Assembly: GCF_014839805.1 (NCBI RefSeq)
Contig: NC_051121.1
Location: 9,097,116-9,161,115, forward strand
DNA from: Manduca sexta
Taxonomy: Eukaryota; Arthropoda; Insecta; Lepidoptera; Sphingidae
Direction: 5' to 3'
Length of the DNA stretch: 64,000 bases
Part shown: positions 24,976 to 37,739 of the stretch, piece by piece
Layout of the letters: each line of letters starts with the position of its first letter
How positions within the stretch are numbered: position 1 is the first letter of the stretch
Translations under genes and position numbers: made by a program
The notes under the pieces: model-generated
Seen by the model: the letters and a program-made list of their open reading frames with translations, nothing else
The model's database searches: none
What the model was told of the DNA's origin: nothing

Positions 24976-27514
24976 ACCCTACTGGATTTTAACTTTGAAA
25001 ATATCTACATATTGACTACTGACGCGTTTCATGCTACGATATATAAAGCTTAGGTGCTTTGCAGACCAATGGGTTTACGTATTTCACATTCGAATATAAG
25101 TACATTAGGCATGTCTCTTGTATGCGAGAGTCCGTCTGAATGGTAGTGTACTACTGTATCTATTTGTAATCCTAAACAGTTTTTCGTATTGAAGGAAATT
25201 GTGGCTAGTGAGTAGTGTGATCTGATAATTTGTTTTTCACAAGGACTCCCTAAATTAACGCTAAATATTTTAATCATAGTGTTGTCTTTGTCAACTATTA
25301 ATGGATGACAGTGACAGCACGAGGTTTTAAATGTGTTTAGCGTTAAATATATTTAGTAAGTTGTGTAGGCTACCCCTAATGTCTTAACATAATGAAGGCA
25401 GTGCGTTGCAGTGTTTGTGATCCAATTGTAACTCATTACCGCCAGTCATATCGATTGATATAATTTTAATTAATACAAAACAACTCAAAATTCCAAGTTG
25501 TAAGGATATCTAAAATATTCGTATTCCATTACATGGGATTTTAATGCCAGTTCGAAATTATAATATTGTATCTTGTGAAATAATATTTGTGAAGTATCAA
25601 CTAAACCGCCAATTTGAAGCGACATCAAAGATGGGTTACGTTTTGTCGTATACCTAATATCTGTTGTAGCTGTCAACTTGATGCGGGCTATACTGTTCAT
25701 GTAATTATTAGCTAATTTTCCGTTAAAATTCACTAAGAAACCTCAGTTTGTTAACGTCCACGTTAGTTAAGAAGCAATTTTGGGTTTTCTATTTTAGATT
25801 AAAGATGAAAAAGATACGGTTTTTTTTGTTCAACTACCGACATGAATTGTTAAAACAAAACATTATTGTAAGCTGTCAATAACACGAATAATTTTCACAA
25901 TTATTTTTTTTTACTTTTATTTAGTAACATTTTTTATAACACTTTTTCGTCGCAAATTTCTTTCGCCGTTCGTTTTTTGTATTTCAAAAATGTATTCAAT
26001 TTCACTGCTATATGTTTGCCGTCGGAACTGTGAATATCGAATCAAATAAATCTTTAATTAAACTAAGATTAACAGTAAAGTGTAATCATACTGTATGTGT
26101 AGAGATAATATTTCTGAGCCACGAATGTGGTAAAACTATCTTCATTAGAGAAACTCGATTCAATATAAACCACATTTCAATGTAAACTATGTTTCTACCC
26201 TCTGTATGTTATTAAATATGGGAGATTACATAGTTACTTGGATATTAGTTTTAAAAAATACATTAGCATTATACGCCCCTAGATTTGAATTTGGTACTAA
26301 AAATAAGAATTTGGTTATTTAGTGCCGTTACTGAACACAGATTTGACAAAAAGAATATTAGGTTGACATAAAATTATCTCTCAAAAAACTAAATTTTTGG
26401 TCAAAATTTACACATACATAAACAGTAATGTTGACTGTACATATACATACATATTATAGCTTACCTCTTCTACGGTGTATTGTTGTGATTTTAAGGAAAA
26501 CTTAAAATATTTTCAGTATTTTTCAATAATTACCTGAGTAACTTTGTTGTAGGATTTATTTCTTTTAAGTATTATGTCTATGAATCACCAAAGAACTAGA
26601 AAATAATAGTTTCTTGACTAAACTCATTATAATCATTAAGCGGAAGATAATAAAACTAAAAACGATGTGGTATTCCATATTACAAATATTCCTTTATACT
26701 GCATTATTTTACTTAAACAATATGTAGAAGCATTTTTATACATAAACTAGAAACATTAGAATATTATTTTGTTTCAGTGACTCATATTTAGAAATACGTC
26801 TGTGTCCTAAAATCCAAACACACAAAAATCTAAACATCAAAAACAATAACAGCCAATTTCAAAAAACAACGTATGTTTCCATTTCGAATTTTAAAAAATA
26901 TTTTTACATGTTAGAAAAAAATATTTTACAAATAAACGCGTTCCCCCGTGTTCATGGGTGCGTGAGACGTGGCTGCCGTCGCTCCGTACGTACTTCTATA
27001 GCCTGTATAAAATGTGGGCGTATTTTTAAAACGTTTAGGGCGAGATCGGGTCCGCATGGAGGTTAGGTGATAGTTTTTAGTTTATTTATAGTTATAGTTT
27101 TACAAGAATAATGTAGAGAGTCGCCATGACTTTAGAATTGTTAGCGGTAGTCAAAAAACATGAAACATATAGTATAATAAACAGGAAAAATAGGAATGAC
27201 ATGTTCAATCGATTAGTCTATTGCTATCTTTGTTAAATATAATGTTAGTGTTAATGATAAGTAGGGCATTTTAGCTACTGCCCCGCATTCATTACCTATC
27301 TATCATATTTAGATATATGTTAATAGCCTTAATTTTAAGAATATTCAAAATATAATTAAAATTAGATTAAAGAGAATGAACCAATCAAAATAAGTAATTT
27401 ATTAACGTGTTAAAAAATCTTAATTCTGATTGGTCCGTACTCGCGATCGATCGAAAAAAAGCCATTGCGATTGATTGAAAATTGGCGGTTAGAGATATTT
27501 AGAGAACAGTCTTT
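24976..27514. other. AT-rich stretch without genes
   Basis: No SINE, Helitron or exon is recognisable. A small GC-richer patch lies at 26938-27060. Confidence 0.4.
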
Positions 27515-27612
27515 TAAGGCGGCAGGGACGTATCTATTAGTGTTCTAACTGCAATTGTCATTTATCATCAGGTAAGCCTATTACTCATTTGCCTCTTTTT
27601 AATTAAAAATAT
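27515..27612 (+). mobile_element. possible non-LTR retrotransposon 3' end
   Basis: CATTTATCATCAGGTAAGCC followed by TACTCATTTGCCTCTTTTTA and an A-rich end resembles the common lepidopteran LINE 3' terminus with a CATCAGGTGAGCC-type motif. The upstream body is not recognisable. Confidence 0.4.
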
Positions 27613-28267
27613 ATACATTACGACACCATTACTATGTTTAACGGTAATGAGTGTTACAAGGTAGCGAGTCAAGATCATGAGTATCCAAAAACTTACCTAA
27701 CGGCCATTATCAATAATCGGGTCGCTCTTTTCAATCCATGGCGAAAATTAACCAATCAGAACAGTTTATTTGACATGTTTAAAAATGGCTTATTTTGAGT
27801 TATTTATTCTCGGATGTGGATGGAAGATTAAAATTGCGATTTATTATAAATCTTTAAAGTTTTTACCTCTCTAATGAGAAGTTACTCTACTTGCGAGTTA
27901 TTTTTTCAAAAACTAATTATAATCTTACTTCTATTTACTAATTAGCAGGCCACAGTATTTCCCATTTTCAGATTATATAATTTAGTAGTGGAAGCTTGCA
28001 ATTGGCCTTCTTTAAGTGTATCTTTTTCTATGAGTTGTATTATCTGTAAGTTTCTTAAATATAGTAAAATAAATAAATAAATAAAGTAAGAATCATTGAC
28101 GGTAAGGTAGGCCGCTTGTCTATTAACAGAAGCAAATCTATCCAAAACTTGTAATGTATTCATAAAATCATGATCTCAAAAGCCGTCGGCAAACATAATA
28201 CGAAGTTCTAAGCGACACGCGTCGGTAATGTTTGCGATATTATCCAACTATTATTTGTATTTATTAA

Positions 28268-28640
28268 CGTTAGAATATTTGTTAAAATATTGTTCGGATA
28301 AAAATATTCTTGTGGAGGTATTTGTGACACCTTTTGTTTCTTCTTCTTTGATTACTTGCGAGCTTTATTTTGAAGCTATTCCGCCAATATACGTTGTTAC
28401 AGACTGTAGATTTCTGAGGTATTATAGTCGAATGTTAATGTTAAAGACTTTTGTTAATGGGAAAAGATCGACACCTTTTGCTATAAAAGAAACTGAGTGT
28501 TTGATAGTCTGAGGCAGTTGGTTATTGACAAGTCGTATAAGTCGGTTGGTTGGTAAAATATTAATAAAAGTAGTTCTGTAGTAATTGTTCTTTTGATTTT
28601 AATCAAAATCACTTAGGTCCTAGAATATAAATTTCCAAAT
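28268..28640 (+). repeat. diverged repeat, copy 1
   Basis: It shares with 30250-30650 the blocks GATAAAAATATTCTTGTG, TGTGACACCTTTTG, GTCGGTTGGTTGG and TTCTTTTGATTTTAATCAAAATC. A 94-codon frame crosses it but has no recognised domain, and the second copy does not preserve it. It is therefore read as repeat rather than gene. Confidence 0.4.
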
Positions 28641-30249
28641 TTCCAAACATGTTTATTCGCAGGATGTCTTATATACATCATTTAGGTACAAGTTTTTAAA
28701 AAGGAAATTTCATGTTTCTGTTACATTCTTTATTAAATCATCTTTAAATGTCTTATTGGGTGATTCATATTGAACACATTGACAAAAATAAAAGCAAAAT
28801 ACAATGCTTTGAAGTTTTTCGTTTCAAAAGATAGGTCACCTCATATCATGGGACTAATAAGTTTGGAAAATAGTGGACACATTACTTGGAGGAGAGTGAA
28901 TATTTCTACCTATCCTTAAACTAAAATAAAAGCCGTAAGATTATAATGTACTTTCAATACAGGATTTATTAACATTGCGACACAAATTAAATCAGACACT
29001 TATTAAAAATAACAATTTAGAATAACTTACTCGAACTGCAGATGTAAAATAACAAAGTTTTCAATAAAAAGTAATTATAATATCACACGGCCTATTGCCA
29101 CTACTACTAAAGAATTTGTCAAATAAAAACTCACCCACTTTCAATCAAATAAACACTCAATATGGCATCTATATTTGCACTAAAAATCAACTGGATTTTT
29201 GGTGAAAATATTCATTATTCATAGACGGTTTTTGTCCTAATGTTTGCTGGATATAGACAAGCATATGCTTTCATTTAATAGCACAAAGTCAAATTGATTC
29301 TGGATATTATGATGTCCACAGTAAAACATAATCCTTTAATTCTGGATTATAGCCTAAAGCATTCCATTACGCATTAACTTGCGCATAATGGATTGACTGC
29401 ATGGGGGTGCATAAAAGCCTCCCCTGGCTCGCCCACAATGCCACTTGTGAGCGTCGACCACGAAACACGTGTCGTGGTCAACGGATTGAATGTAGACGTC
29501 AATATATCTTAGATAGGAGAACATCATTAATTCAAATTCAAATAGTTTGTTACAAATCAGACTTACATAAAAGCTTAAATATAAAAATATATGAAATTAC
29601 AGGAAATTATTATAAACAACAACACAAATTACCAGGGGTACCCAAACTAGGCAAGGCCTGTTTCTTGGGGAAACCAATTAAGAGTTATAAAACTTTATAT
29701 TCCTAAGTAGGTGTTGACAATAATACAATGACGGAAAATATATATATATGTAGACAGAAATCACTTCAACATATATACAGGGCCATTTTGACATTGCGTT
29801 ATTATATACACATACTCGTCTTCACCTTAGCTGACATTTGCTAAAAATCATCCATTTATAACGAATATTGTCACTAAAAATCCTAGTTTTAGTTATCTGA
29901 TTTTTTGATCATTTTGTAATTTAATGAGAATATGGCGTGTGCGTGAGTGTATTTCTGACTGATAGTATGATGTCGCCGCTGCGACAAATTCCTTTAGAGT
30001 AGTAGTAGTTAGTGGCTTTAGGGTACGTAAAATTTAAATTACTTTTTATTCATATTTATTTTATTCGAAACTTACACTTTTTTATTTTACATTTACGGCT
30101 CAAGTAACTGATTGTAAATTGTTATTTCTACGTAGATAAATATGTGGATTCATTTAGTAACACAATGTGAAAATGACCCTGTATTAAATAATAACAACAT
30201 TATGCTTAGCTGGCCATTTGATAATCACAGCGCAAGCACATCTGTTCTG

Positions 30250-30650
30250 ATTAAAAGGATTTTTCTTTTAAGTATATTGTTAGGATAACAATATTCTTGT
30301 GAGTGTATATGTGACATCTTTTGCTATAAAAACACTATCCCCTTATTCATAGACGTTTTTTATCTAAGGACGGAGTAAAGCTGTGATAACAAGTCTGTTT
30401 CTCAGTGCTGACGGCATGGCAGCCTTCGCAGTGTGTAGATATAGGGCCGTTGTGATTGGCTAATATTGTTGTATCTCAATGCGAAAAGCGTTTGACATGG
30501 TACCGCGGCAGTTGGCGGTGAGCAGTTAGTCATTGGCAGTCGTATCGGTCGGTTGGTTGGTGTTATATTTGTCTGTAGTCAGTGATAGTTCTTTTCATTC
30601 TAATTAAAATCGCTTCATTTCCTAATAATATTATAATCTACACTTTTGTT
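30250..30650 (+). repeat. diverged repeat, copy 2, with an internal insertion-like block
   Basis: It pairs with 28268-28640. Its middle (about 30345-30510) is a different block with CCTTATTCATAGACGTTTTT and GTGATTGGCTAATATTG, resembling an insect miniature transposon, and is absent from copy 1. Confidence 0.4.
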
Positions 30651-31059
30651 ATGTGTCATGGCTCTGATATGACAATAAAGGTTTTTCTTTCTTTGTATAA
30701 ATTAATTTCATTAAATCTATGTTAGCAAGACACGAAACTGTCTTTCAATGTTAATAGTCGAGTTGTATTCTGTTTTTAAGTGCCTTAATATTTATTACAT
30801 TTAAAATTTGTGAATAATATGTCTATAGGTATTATGATGATTTTAGGATGTGTTCGAAGACCAAAAACTGTCGAATGGATTTTGATGGATTCCATTTGAT
30901 GGATAAGTTATTATACTACTTTAGTAAAGTATACATTGCGAATAATCAGGATCGGTTGTTCATTATTATCTACACAGAGGGTCACTGGTTTAAGGAATAA
31001 GTATAAGTTCATTATAAAATTCGATTGCGCTCTCCTATAACAATATTACCAGGACAACA

Positions 31060-31605
31060 AGGAAAATATCTCAGTGTCTGTAAGGTCATCGTCGCCAAAT
31101 TTTGAACTAAAAACAATACATAATAAGTCATATTACCATCTCCTGCCTCTGCATGACCATCCTCACCGGTTTAAAACTATAAACAATACTTAATAGGTCA
31201 TATAACTACCTACTGTGTTTGTAAGACGTCATAAGATTTTAAACTTAGAAGAAGTCATAGGATTTTAAACTTAGAAAGTAGTAGGTTACATAACAATCTC
31301 CTATGTCTGTGAGGCGAACGTCATTGATTTTTAAATTTAGAACATTTTTAACAGTACAATTTCTGAAAGTGGGGTTTGTGGGGTTCGTGTCTATACCTTA
31401 GTGTGTCTACATGGAGACTAAAGCGGTGATTCATTCGGCAGCGTCATATAACTATCTCCATGTCTGTGAGGCGAACGTCATTGATTTTTAAATTTAGAAA
31501 ATTTATATCAGGACATTTTCTGAAAGTGGGGTTTGTAGGGTTCGTGTCTATAACTTAGTGTGTCTGCATGGAGACTGAAGCAGTGATTCATTCGGCAGCC
31601 GGCTC
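31060..31605. repeat. imperfect tandem repeat array
   Basis: Two long units at 31284-31440 and 31441-31600 are offset by 157 bp and share CTGTGAGGCGAACGTCATTG, CTGAAAGTGGGGTTTGT, GGTTCGTGTCTATA and GTGATTCATTCGGCAGC. To the left, shorter related pieces recur (TAATAGGTCATATAAC near 31190; GGATTTTAAACTTAGAA twice around 31230-31280). No coding frame runs through the units. Confidence 0.75.
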
Positions 31606-32619
31606 ACGTCGCGCTGGCAGACGTCAGCCTGCCCGTTGCACTGTACACCGCAAATTGAATTGGGCCCAGCTTTGAAACATATATGTACTGCTAATACAGA
31701 TGCTTGGTTCATTTGAATTTGGTTCTTGAGAATCGATTTGGGTATTGCATGAGAATTAACTAAAGTGTTTATAGCAGATGTTAAATATTTCCTGAAAATT
31801 TTTGCGTCTGTACCATTGATTTGAGATCCATACGAAGCTATAGTTTTACTATCAAAGTTGTAAGACAGGCTGTAATTTAGCTCTTAAATTGATAAATTAA
31901 AATAAATGCAATAAAACACGAATGCTCAGACTAAAACTCAATATCAAAACATACAAACGCACAGCAAATGTTTCATCATCATAATAACATTAAACGGGCA
32001 TGCAACATGCATGAACCTCTTTAATTGCCTATTCCCTACCCGGACCAAATTATACATTTACGCCCCGAGCGTACCGCGGTCCACGTAACTAGTGCAGCTT
32101 GATACAAAGCAAACATTAGGCCAGCCATGCATTATTGTCAAGCACACGAACTATAGCTTCAATATGCAACACACCTTATATAGAACTTTATCACTCGATT
32201 CCCCACCTTACATAACCTTAATAAAGTCAATTTTCGCATAACTATTAGTTGATATAGGATGTTTGTAAATGACTGTCGGTTCCACATGCATCCAGTGGGC
32301 AAGTTGTACACGCGCCGATGGTCAGACTATGACAAAGATTGGAAGCAGCTATGCCTTTATTAATAACGTTATGTTTTCCGGTTGTGTGCACTCTGCCGAT
32401 GGGAAATGGACAGCGCTGTTACATCTGACGCGTGAAAATGATGAAGTGATAGTTAAGGGCATGTTTGTATTATCAATTAGATGTTAAATTAGGGTAGTGA
32501 ACGTGGTGAGATGGTGAGGAACTCTTTATCTTGTAAGAGAAAGTAAATTTAATACATTTGATGATAAATTTATTATTATAACTGAGGTTTAGGAATGGCT
32601 GAACGTTGATATCTGATAA

Positions 32620-32862
32620 ATGAAATTAAACTATTTTTCGGATTTTATTGCGGTTTTAATATTTTAGTTTTCTCCAGACGTTTCGAAGACTTTTCAGCCT
32701 TCATGGTCACGGTGGGGACTGAGGTGTTGTTCATCCGCAAAGTCAAAAATATATACCTACATTTTACAAATATACAACTATTTAAATTTTAGTTGTTGGT
32801 GGTCATGAAAAAAATTTATTAAAACCGAGATAAAATCAGAAAAATAGTTTAATTTTAATATC
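32620..32862. mobile_element. Penelope-derived inverted-repeat element
   Basis: Left arm GAAATTAAACTATTTTTCGG (from 32622) and right arm GAAAAATAGTTTAATTTTAA are inverted copies; the arms continue inward through TTTTATTGCGGTTTT and AAAACCGAGATAAAA. Between them, on the minus strand, is the AGCCTTCATGGTCACG block that also follows the Penelope-like ORF at 39560. It is non-coding. Confidence 0.6.
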
Positions 32863-33734
32863 TAATATTCGCGTAAACACAAGAAATCATTATCTGATAT
32901 GATGCAAATTATAATTTGTGTTAAACCTCTCCATTCTGAAACAAATTGAATTAAATAATCGTCAGTTATATTTGAAATTATTTCACACAAAACTGATATC
33001 ATTATGAAAATAATTAAGGACTAAAAAGCATTTATCCGTATAAAATGCACCAGATAACTCAAAGCGAAATCCAATACATGAAAATAATTGCAAATAATTA
33101 TTATTTCTCAATATTTATTTGCTCAATTACCTTTAAATAATGAGCCGATGACTGAGTCGGTCGTTCGCGTAAACCGTGTTTTTTCGACAAAGCATTATAA
33201 ATTTAATTTACTTGCTTGGAAATGATTGACGTCTCATTAAACAAAATATGCGATCAGACAATTTGCGAATAATTGCCAAAATGAAACATGATGGTTGCAG
33301 TGGTTGGACACTGGTCAAATAATTATAATTTATATTACTTTTTACGCATAACAGTTATTTAAAAATATATTATTGTAAATAGTAAGGTATGTTGAGGTAT
33401 GTTCAATGTATGGGGTTTATTTTTAGCACTGCGTAAAAAATCATTTGAAAATGTATTGAAAGAATCTGCAAGTAGAAAAGTATATTGAGATCGAAGTATG
33501 ACGAATTAATATTGATATTATTCTATGACACTGCAGTCTGTATTTTTTGTGGAAATGTCGAATTTAGCAATAACTTATTAAAGTTTTTACTTATGCGAAA
33601 TTACCAAAGTATAGCACGTTGGGGTTATTTCGTATATGTAAAGTTCGTAACTACGTTCCCTATTTCCTCAAAACATTAATAAACTGAGATATTGACAATG
33701 TTATTTACCAAAGACAAGGTCGCATTTAACATTA

Positions 33735-34065
33735 GTCTAACCTATACTAATATAATATTAAGATGAATAGTTTGTTTACACGCGCTAATATCAGGAACTA
33801 TGAAACCGATTTTGAATTTTTACTAACAGGAAGCTACATTATTCCTAAGCGCTAAGAGTTTGTTAATGTTTCAACACGCTAATCTTCGGTACTACTAAAC
33901 GATTTGATTTTTTTATTCACATTTATTATTATTTTTTTATTTAGGAAGCTACATTACTCTTAAATAGTATAAGGCTACTATATATCCCAGGGAAATAAAA
34001 AGCGGGACTTTAATCCCGGAAAAACTATTTGATGCCGACGGAGACGTAAGCAAAACTTAGTAATG
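33735..34065 (+). mobile_element. Helitron-like fragment with internal duplication
   Basis: The start CTATACTAATATAATATTAA and the GTTTGTTTACACGCGCTAAT segment match Helitron 5' regions in the window. A second, diverged copy of the GTTTGTTAATG..ACACGCTAATCTTC and GGAAGCTACATTA blocks follows about 110-140 bp later. No clean CTAG terminus was found. Confidence 0.45.
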
Positions 34066-34861
34066 AATAGTTTTGTAAAATCTGAGACAAGACACTGAAA
34101 AATTTCGTTGCTTATTTACCTTTTGAAAACGCTATAGGTTTAAAACTCTCAAATTAGACCAAGTAAGTAAAAACAATATAAAATAGTAAATCTGTAGTTT
34201 CATACAACCGTCCATTCACTTAAATCTTCAATCATTAATCAAGAACATGAATTCCTACAATTGCTCTGTTCGCCTCTGTCCTCTGATTTATCGACTATGC
34301 TATTGTTACCAGCTTTACACTGCGTTATTTATTGCCAAAGACAAACGTGTATTCATAAAATGATGTAGATTGTCTTTGGTAAGCCTGTTTTACAGGGTTA
34401 CAGAATATTCGGATGAAAATAGAATTTAGTCCGCGTGGACTTTTTTAGGAATTTGTAATAAGAATCCTTAAAGGCATTTAATAGTGTTTTAGGTTACTGT
34501 TTCGATTTTACGTCAAATAAATTATCATATTGTCATATTTTTTTGTACAGACAAGGAAAGTATATGAAACAAAAACAATGAATCTGTTTCTCAGATTTTT
34601 TTTTATTGAGGTTAATCTATTAGGTTAAATCAATACATTAATAAGTAGGAATTAATTAAAGTATTTAGCAATCTAACTAGGGAACCAAACAATAGCCAAC
34701 ATAACCGAATCTAAATTCGCTTTATAATATGAAGTTAAAATTTTAATGTGCCTAACAAACTTGATGCTAATTTAATTATTTGTCCAATTTTACCATTAAA
34801 TTAATTTATCATTTAAGTCTAATTATACTATAACTAAATACAAATAGCAATGATAACCAAA

Positions 34862-35335
34862 TCCAAAATTCGTCATGTAATTTTGAAATAGTCGAGTTTT
34901 TCTAACTTGGGCTTACATTATATAATAATAATAATATCAGCCCTTGTATTATATACTTGCCCACTGCTGAGCACGGGCCTCCTCTACTACTGAGAGGGAT
35001 TAGGCCTTAGTCCACCACGCTGGCCTAGTGCGGATTGGTAGACTTCACACACCTTCGAAATTCCTATAGAGAACTTCTCGGATGTGCAGGTTTCCTCACG
35101 ATGTTTTCCTTCACCGTTAAAGCGAACGATAAATTCACAAAGAATACACACGTGATTTTTTTTTTTTAGAAAAGTCAGAGGTGTGTGCCCTTGGGATTTG
35201 AACCTGCGGACATTCGTCTTGGCAGACCGTTCCACACCCAACTAGGCTATCGCCGCTTATAGCTTTAAGATAATATTTAAATTATTATAATCGTAGTGCT
35301 AGGTCTGCTGGAAAACCTAATAAATAAATAGGAAG
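34862..35335 (+). mobile_element. non-LTR element 3' end (family F), split by a SINE
   Basis: The left piece (to 34922) and right piece (from 35257) join to match the minus-strand copy at 49568-49715: TTTTTCTAACTTGGGCTTACATTATAGCT, interrupted after ACATTATA, then AATTATTATAATCGTAGTG and GGTCTGCTGGAAAACCTAAT plus an AATAAATA tail. Only the 3' end is present. Confidence 0.65.
34923..35256 (-). mobile_element. SINE-2, full-length, nested insertion
   Basis: On the minus strand the head has A box TAGCCTAGTTGG (35238-35249) and B box GGTTCAAATCC (35194-35204), followed by the SINE body and an (ATT)n-type tail. TTATA flanks it on both sides (34918-34922 and 35257-35261) as a target duplication inside family F. 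The A and B boxes give it an internal pol III promoter. Confidence 0.9.
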
Positions 35336-35866
35336 ATTGATCTTTTTCCTACTCCGAAGTGGATGCTATTTTTAAACCAGGTTTCCTGATTTTCCCAGCC
35401 AGCGACCACGTTACACGGGAATAAACAGGCTTTACTGCAAGCCGATGGCCAGCGAGCCCTTACATTTTGCACTTTACGCCCATTAGGTTACATCGGCTTT
35501 GTTACTCCGTTGACTTTGTAATATTTTTAATGGGGGTAAATTGTTTTAGTATTGGTGGTTGGGGCGATTACTCTGTTTAGGGTTATAGGAAGAATGGGTA
35601 ACGAATTTGTACGACCTACTGTTGAATTAAAAAAATATCTACACTAATAGATAGTCGATACTACAGCATTGGGGTAATGACCCTATAAGTAGTATCAGTT
35701 GGTTAAAAAATAAAAGTCTTAGATATTACTGAATAGACAAAGATCAAAATGTATTGACAATTATATTTGTAATACTTGTGGAGGAATATTTATTGGAGGC
35801 TTTAATGGCGATATGGATCTTCCAAAAAATACCGTAAACTTACTGTATGTAAAAAGAAAGTGTATT

Positions 35867-35949
35867 TAACTTAAACATCGATTAAAGTTTATCGATAGAT
35901 TAATATAACATTAAACTTAAACATCGCTTAACGTTTATCGATAGATTAA
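35867..35949. repeat. 46-bp tandem duplication carrying TATCGATA
   Basis: AACTTAAACATCG-TTAA-GTTTATCGATAGATTAAT occurs twice with a 46-bp period. TATCGATA falls at 35890-35897 and 35936-35943. The second unit overlaps the stop codon end of the minus-strand ORF at 35946-36206. Confidence 0.75.
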
Positions 35950-36206
35950 TCAATGAAATCATCTCTAAAATCAACATTGCCGCTCTGTACGACAAATTTT
36001 ATATCCAAACAACACGAATCGAAGACAACACGTAACATATTGTGAATATTCAGACGTTGCATACATAAATCCAATCCGCGGGCGATGTTTATACCGGCTT
36101 GCAGTTTGCCGTCGAGTGCGTGCCATGTGCCAAATGCATCGGTGCAATATGGTGGTGTAGGGTTGTCATCTAAAGATATATTTATTTCTAACGAAGATAT
36201 GTACAA
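35946..36206 (-). CDS. unidentified open reading frame, possible exon or fossil
   Basis: An 86-codon minus-strand frame without an ATG start (ORF-track start is TTG) ends in TAA at 35946-35948. It includes the segments DNPTPPYCTDAFGTWHALDG and KLQAGINIARGLDLCMQRL. The middle codons are GC-richer at third positions than the surroundings, which looks coding. No family is recognised. An acceptor-like TTTAG precedes GATGAC within the frame (phase 1), but it does not match the phase-0 donor at 63928. It could be a terminal exon, a decayed gene copy, or chance. Confidence 0.2.
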   Translation of the reverse strand: MYISSLEINISLDDNPTPPYCTDAFGTWHALDGKLQAGINIARGLDLCMQRLNIHNMLRVVFDSCCLDIKFVVQSGNVDFRDDFID

Positions 36207-36209
36207 TTT

Positions 36210-37184
36210 TATTTTCAGGAACTTATTATTAAGTCTATATACTACTTCCTGGTTTCAATTTTTTTTAACTATACACAGGACTCAATAGTCTTAATTTATT
36301 TTAGTCCGCACTTTAAGTAATTAATTAGTATAAGGGCGCAATGTTTAGGAATACAATCTAGTTTTTATGCTTGTATATTTTATAATTAGCTTTAAATTTT
36401 GATTGTAATCTGTTTTGCGTCTTAATTTTATTAAATAAATAAATAACTATATATTAAAACGGGATTGTGTCAATTTACATATAAATGGGGAAAATTGTGC
36501 TTTTATTTCTAATAAAATAATTATCTGATTTCTTCGTAATCTTTAACTCATTCAGTTTTTTAAACTTGTTTCAGCATTAAGAGGTCGTCAATAATTGATT
36601 AAATAGCTGTCAAAACATCACCGGTTTCCTAGTTTAAACCATATTAAGAGACAAGATGGCGGATTTTGACTTACAGCTGATCGAGTAAATTTGTGTTTTA
36701 ACTAAGCATAACTTTGCGATTTTTTTATAGGTAAGACTATTATTGTATAAGCTCATGAGATTGGGAGATGAAGAAGTTTTTTAGTCTGATGGTAAAACCG
36801 AAAAACAGGAGCGAAACTAGTCAAACAGAATTATAATATACGCGCGACAACTGCTCTTATCAGTAATTTCGGAATGGTGTCTTCTTCATTAACCTTATGA
36901 TGATTTGTCTATTACCATTTAGAAATACATTCAATTTATAAATGTGTCCAGATTAGTGCAGGCTCGCAGACATTACTTTTAACAGAACAAGACAAACATA
37001 TTATCCTGAGAAATAGTGACGAAGAGTGAAATTTTTCCAAAGGAAACCCGACGCAACTTATAGATACTAATAATATGCATAAATGTGGCCTGCCAATCGT
37101 TCTAATGATAATAACATTTCTTATTTTAATTACGAAAGGGAATCGGCAGGAATCGGGTTATATGGACTTTCGCTATTGCTGAGA
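36210..37184. other. no recognised features
   Basis: AT-rich unique sequence with only short frames and several poly-T runs. Confidence 0.4.
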
Positions 37185-37470
37185 AGGTTGGATTTTTTTT
37201 TCTTTTAATCTCGAAACGAGCTTGCCGTTCGCCTGATGGTAAGCTATACGAACGCCCATATACAGTAGAGACACCATCCAAGACCTTGAATTACAAAGTA
37301 TTTTTTGGTATTCCACTGCGCTTGCCATCCTGAGATTTTAAGTCTTATTATGTCCCGTAGTTACACTGACTAAAATGTCCTTCAAACTGGAACAGAACAG
37401 GCAGAAATAGACATTGCGGTGGTACCTATCCAGGCGAACTCTCACATATGAGAGACCAGCGAATTCCCGA
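37185..37470 (-). mobile_element. non-LTR element 3' end (copy 1 of 2)
   Basis: It matches 52520-52800 along its length: GCCGTTCGCCTGATGGTAAG, ACACCATCCAA, CACTGCGCTT, TGTCCTTCAAAC and GCAGAAATAGACATTGC. The plus strand starts with poly-T, so the element runs on the minus strand with a poly-A tail. Only non-coding or fragmentary coding sequence remains. Confidence 0.6.
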
Positions 37471-37739
37471 TAAACTGCAGTTTAAACAACAATATTAATT
37501 ACAATACCAGTGGCAGCCCTGCGCGTGCGAGCCAGGTACCGTGGCGAAGTCATTAGCAGTAATGGCTGATCCGGCCCAGCCAGGTTCGGTGCGGTTATCC
37601 GTATATACGTATGTATGATACAAGCTTCCATTTACACGTTTAATATTTGCAGTCTTAGCTTTTGAATGTCTGTTGATTAGTTGGATTTTCGATATATAGT
37701 AATATGTTATGGCTATGGTGTATTTATTAATTTTAAACA

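Noticed and set aside
28228..28512. 94-codon plus-strand gene
   Set aside because: It overlaps a diverged repeat whose second copy at 30250 does not keep the frame.
31060..31605. CRISPR-like array
   Set aside because: Repeat units are long, imperfect and without regular unique spacers, and the genome is an insect's.
32257..32487. Possible coding segment (72-codon frame and an overlapping 34-codon frame)
   Set aside because: Both frames look mildly protein-like, but no splice sites, family or conservation signal could be supported by eye.
34987..35241. 84-codon minus-strand gene with a near-copy at 51865-52113
   Set aside because: The two similar frames are both translations of SINE-2, not a gene family.
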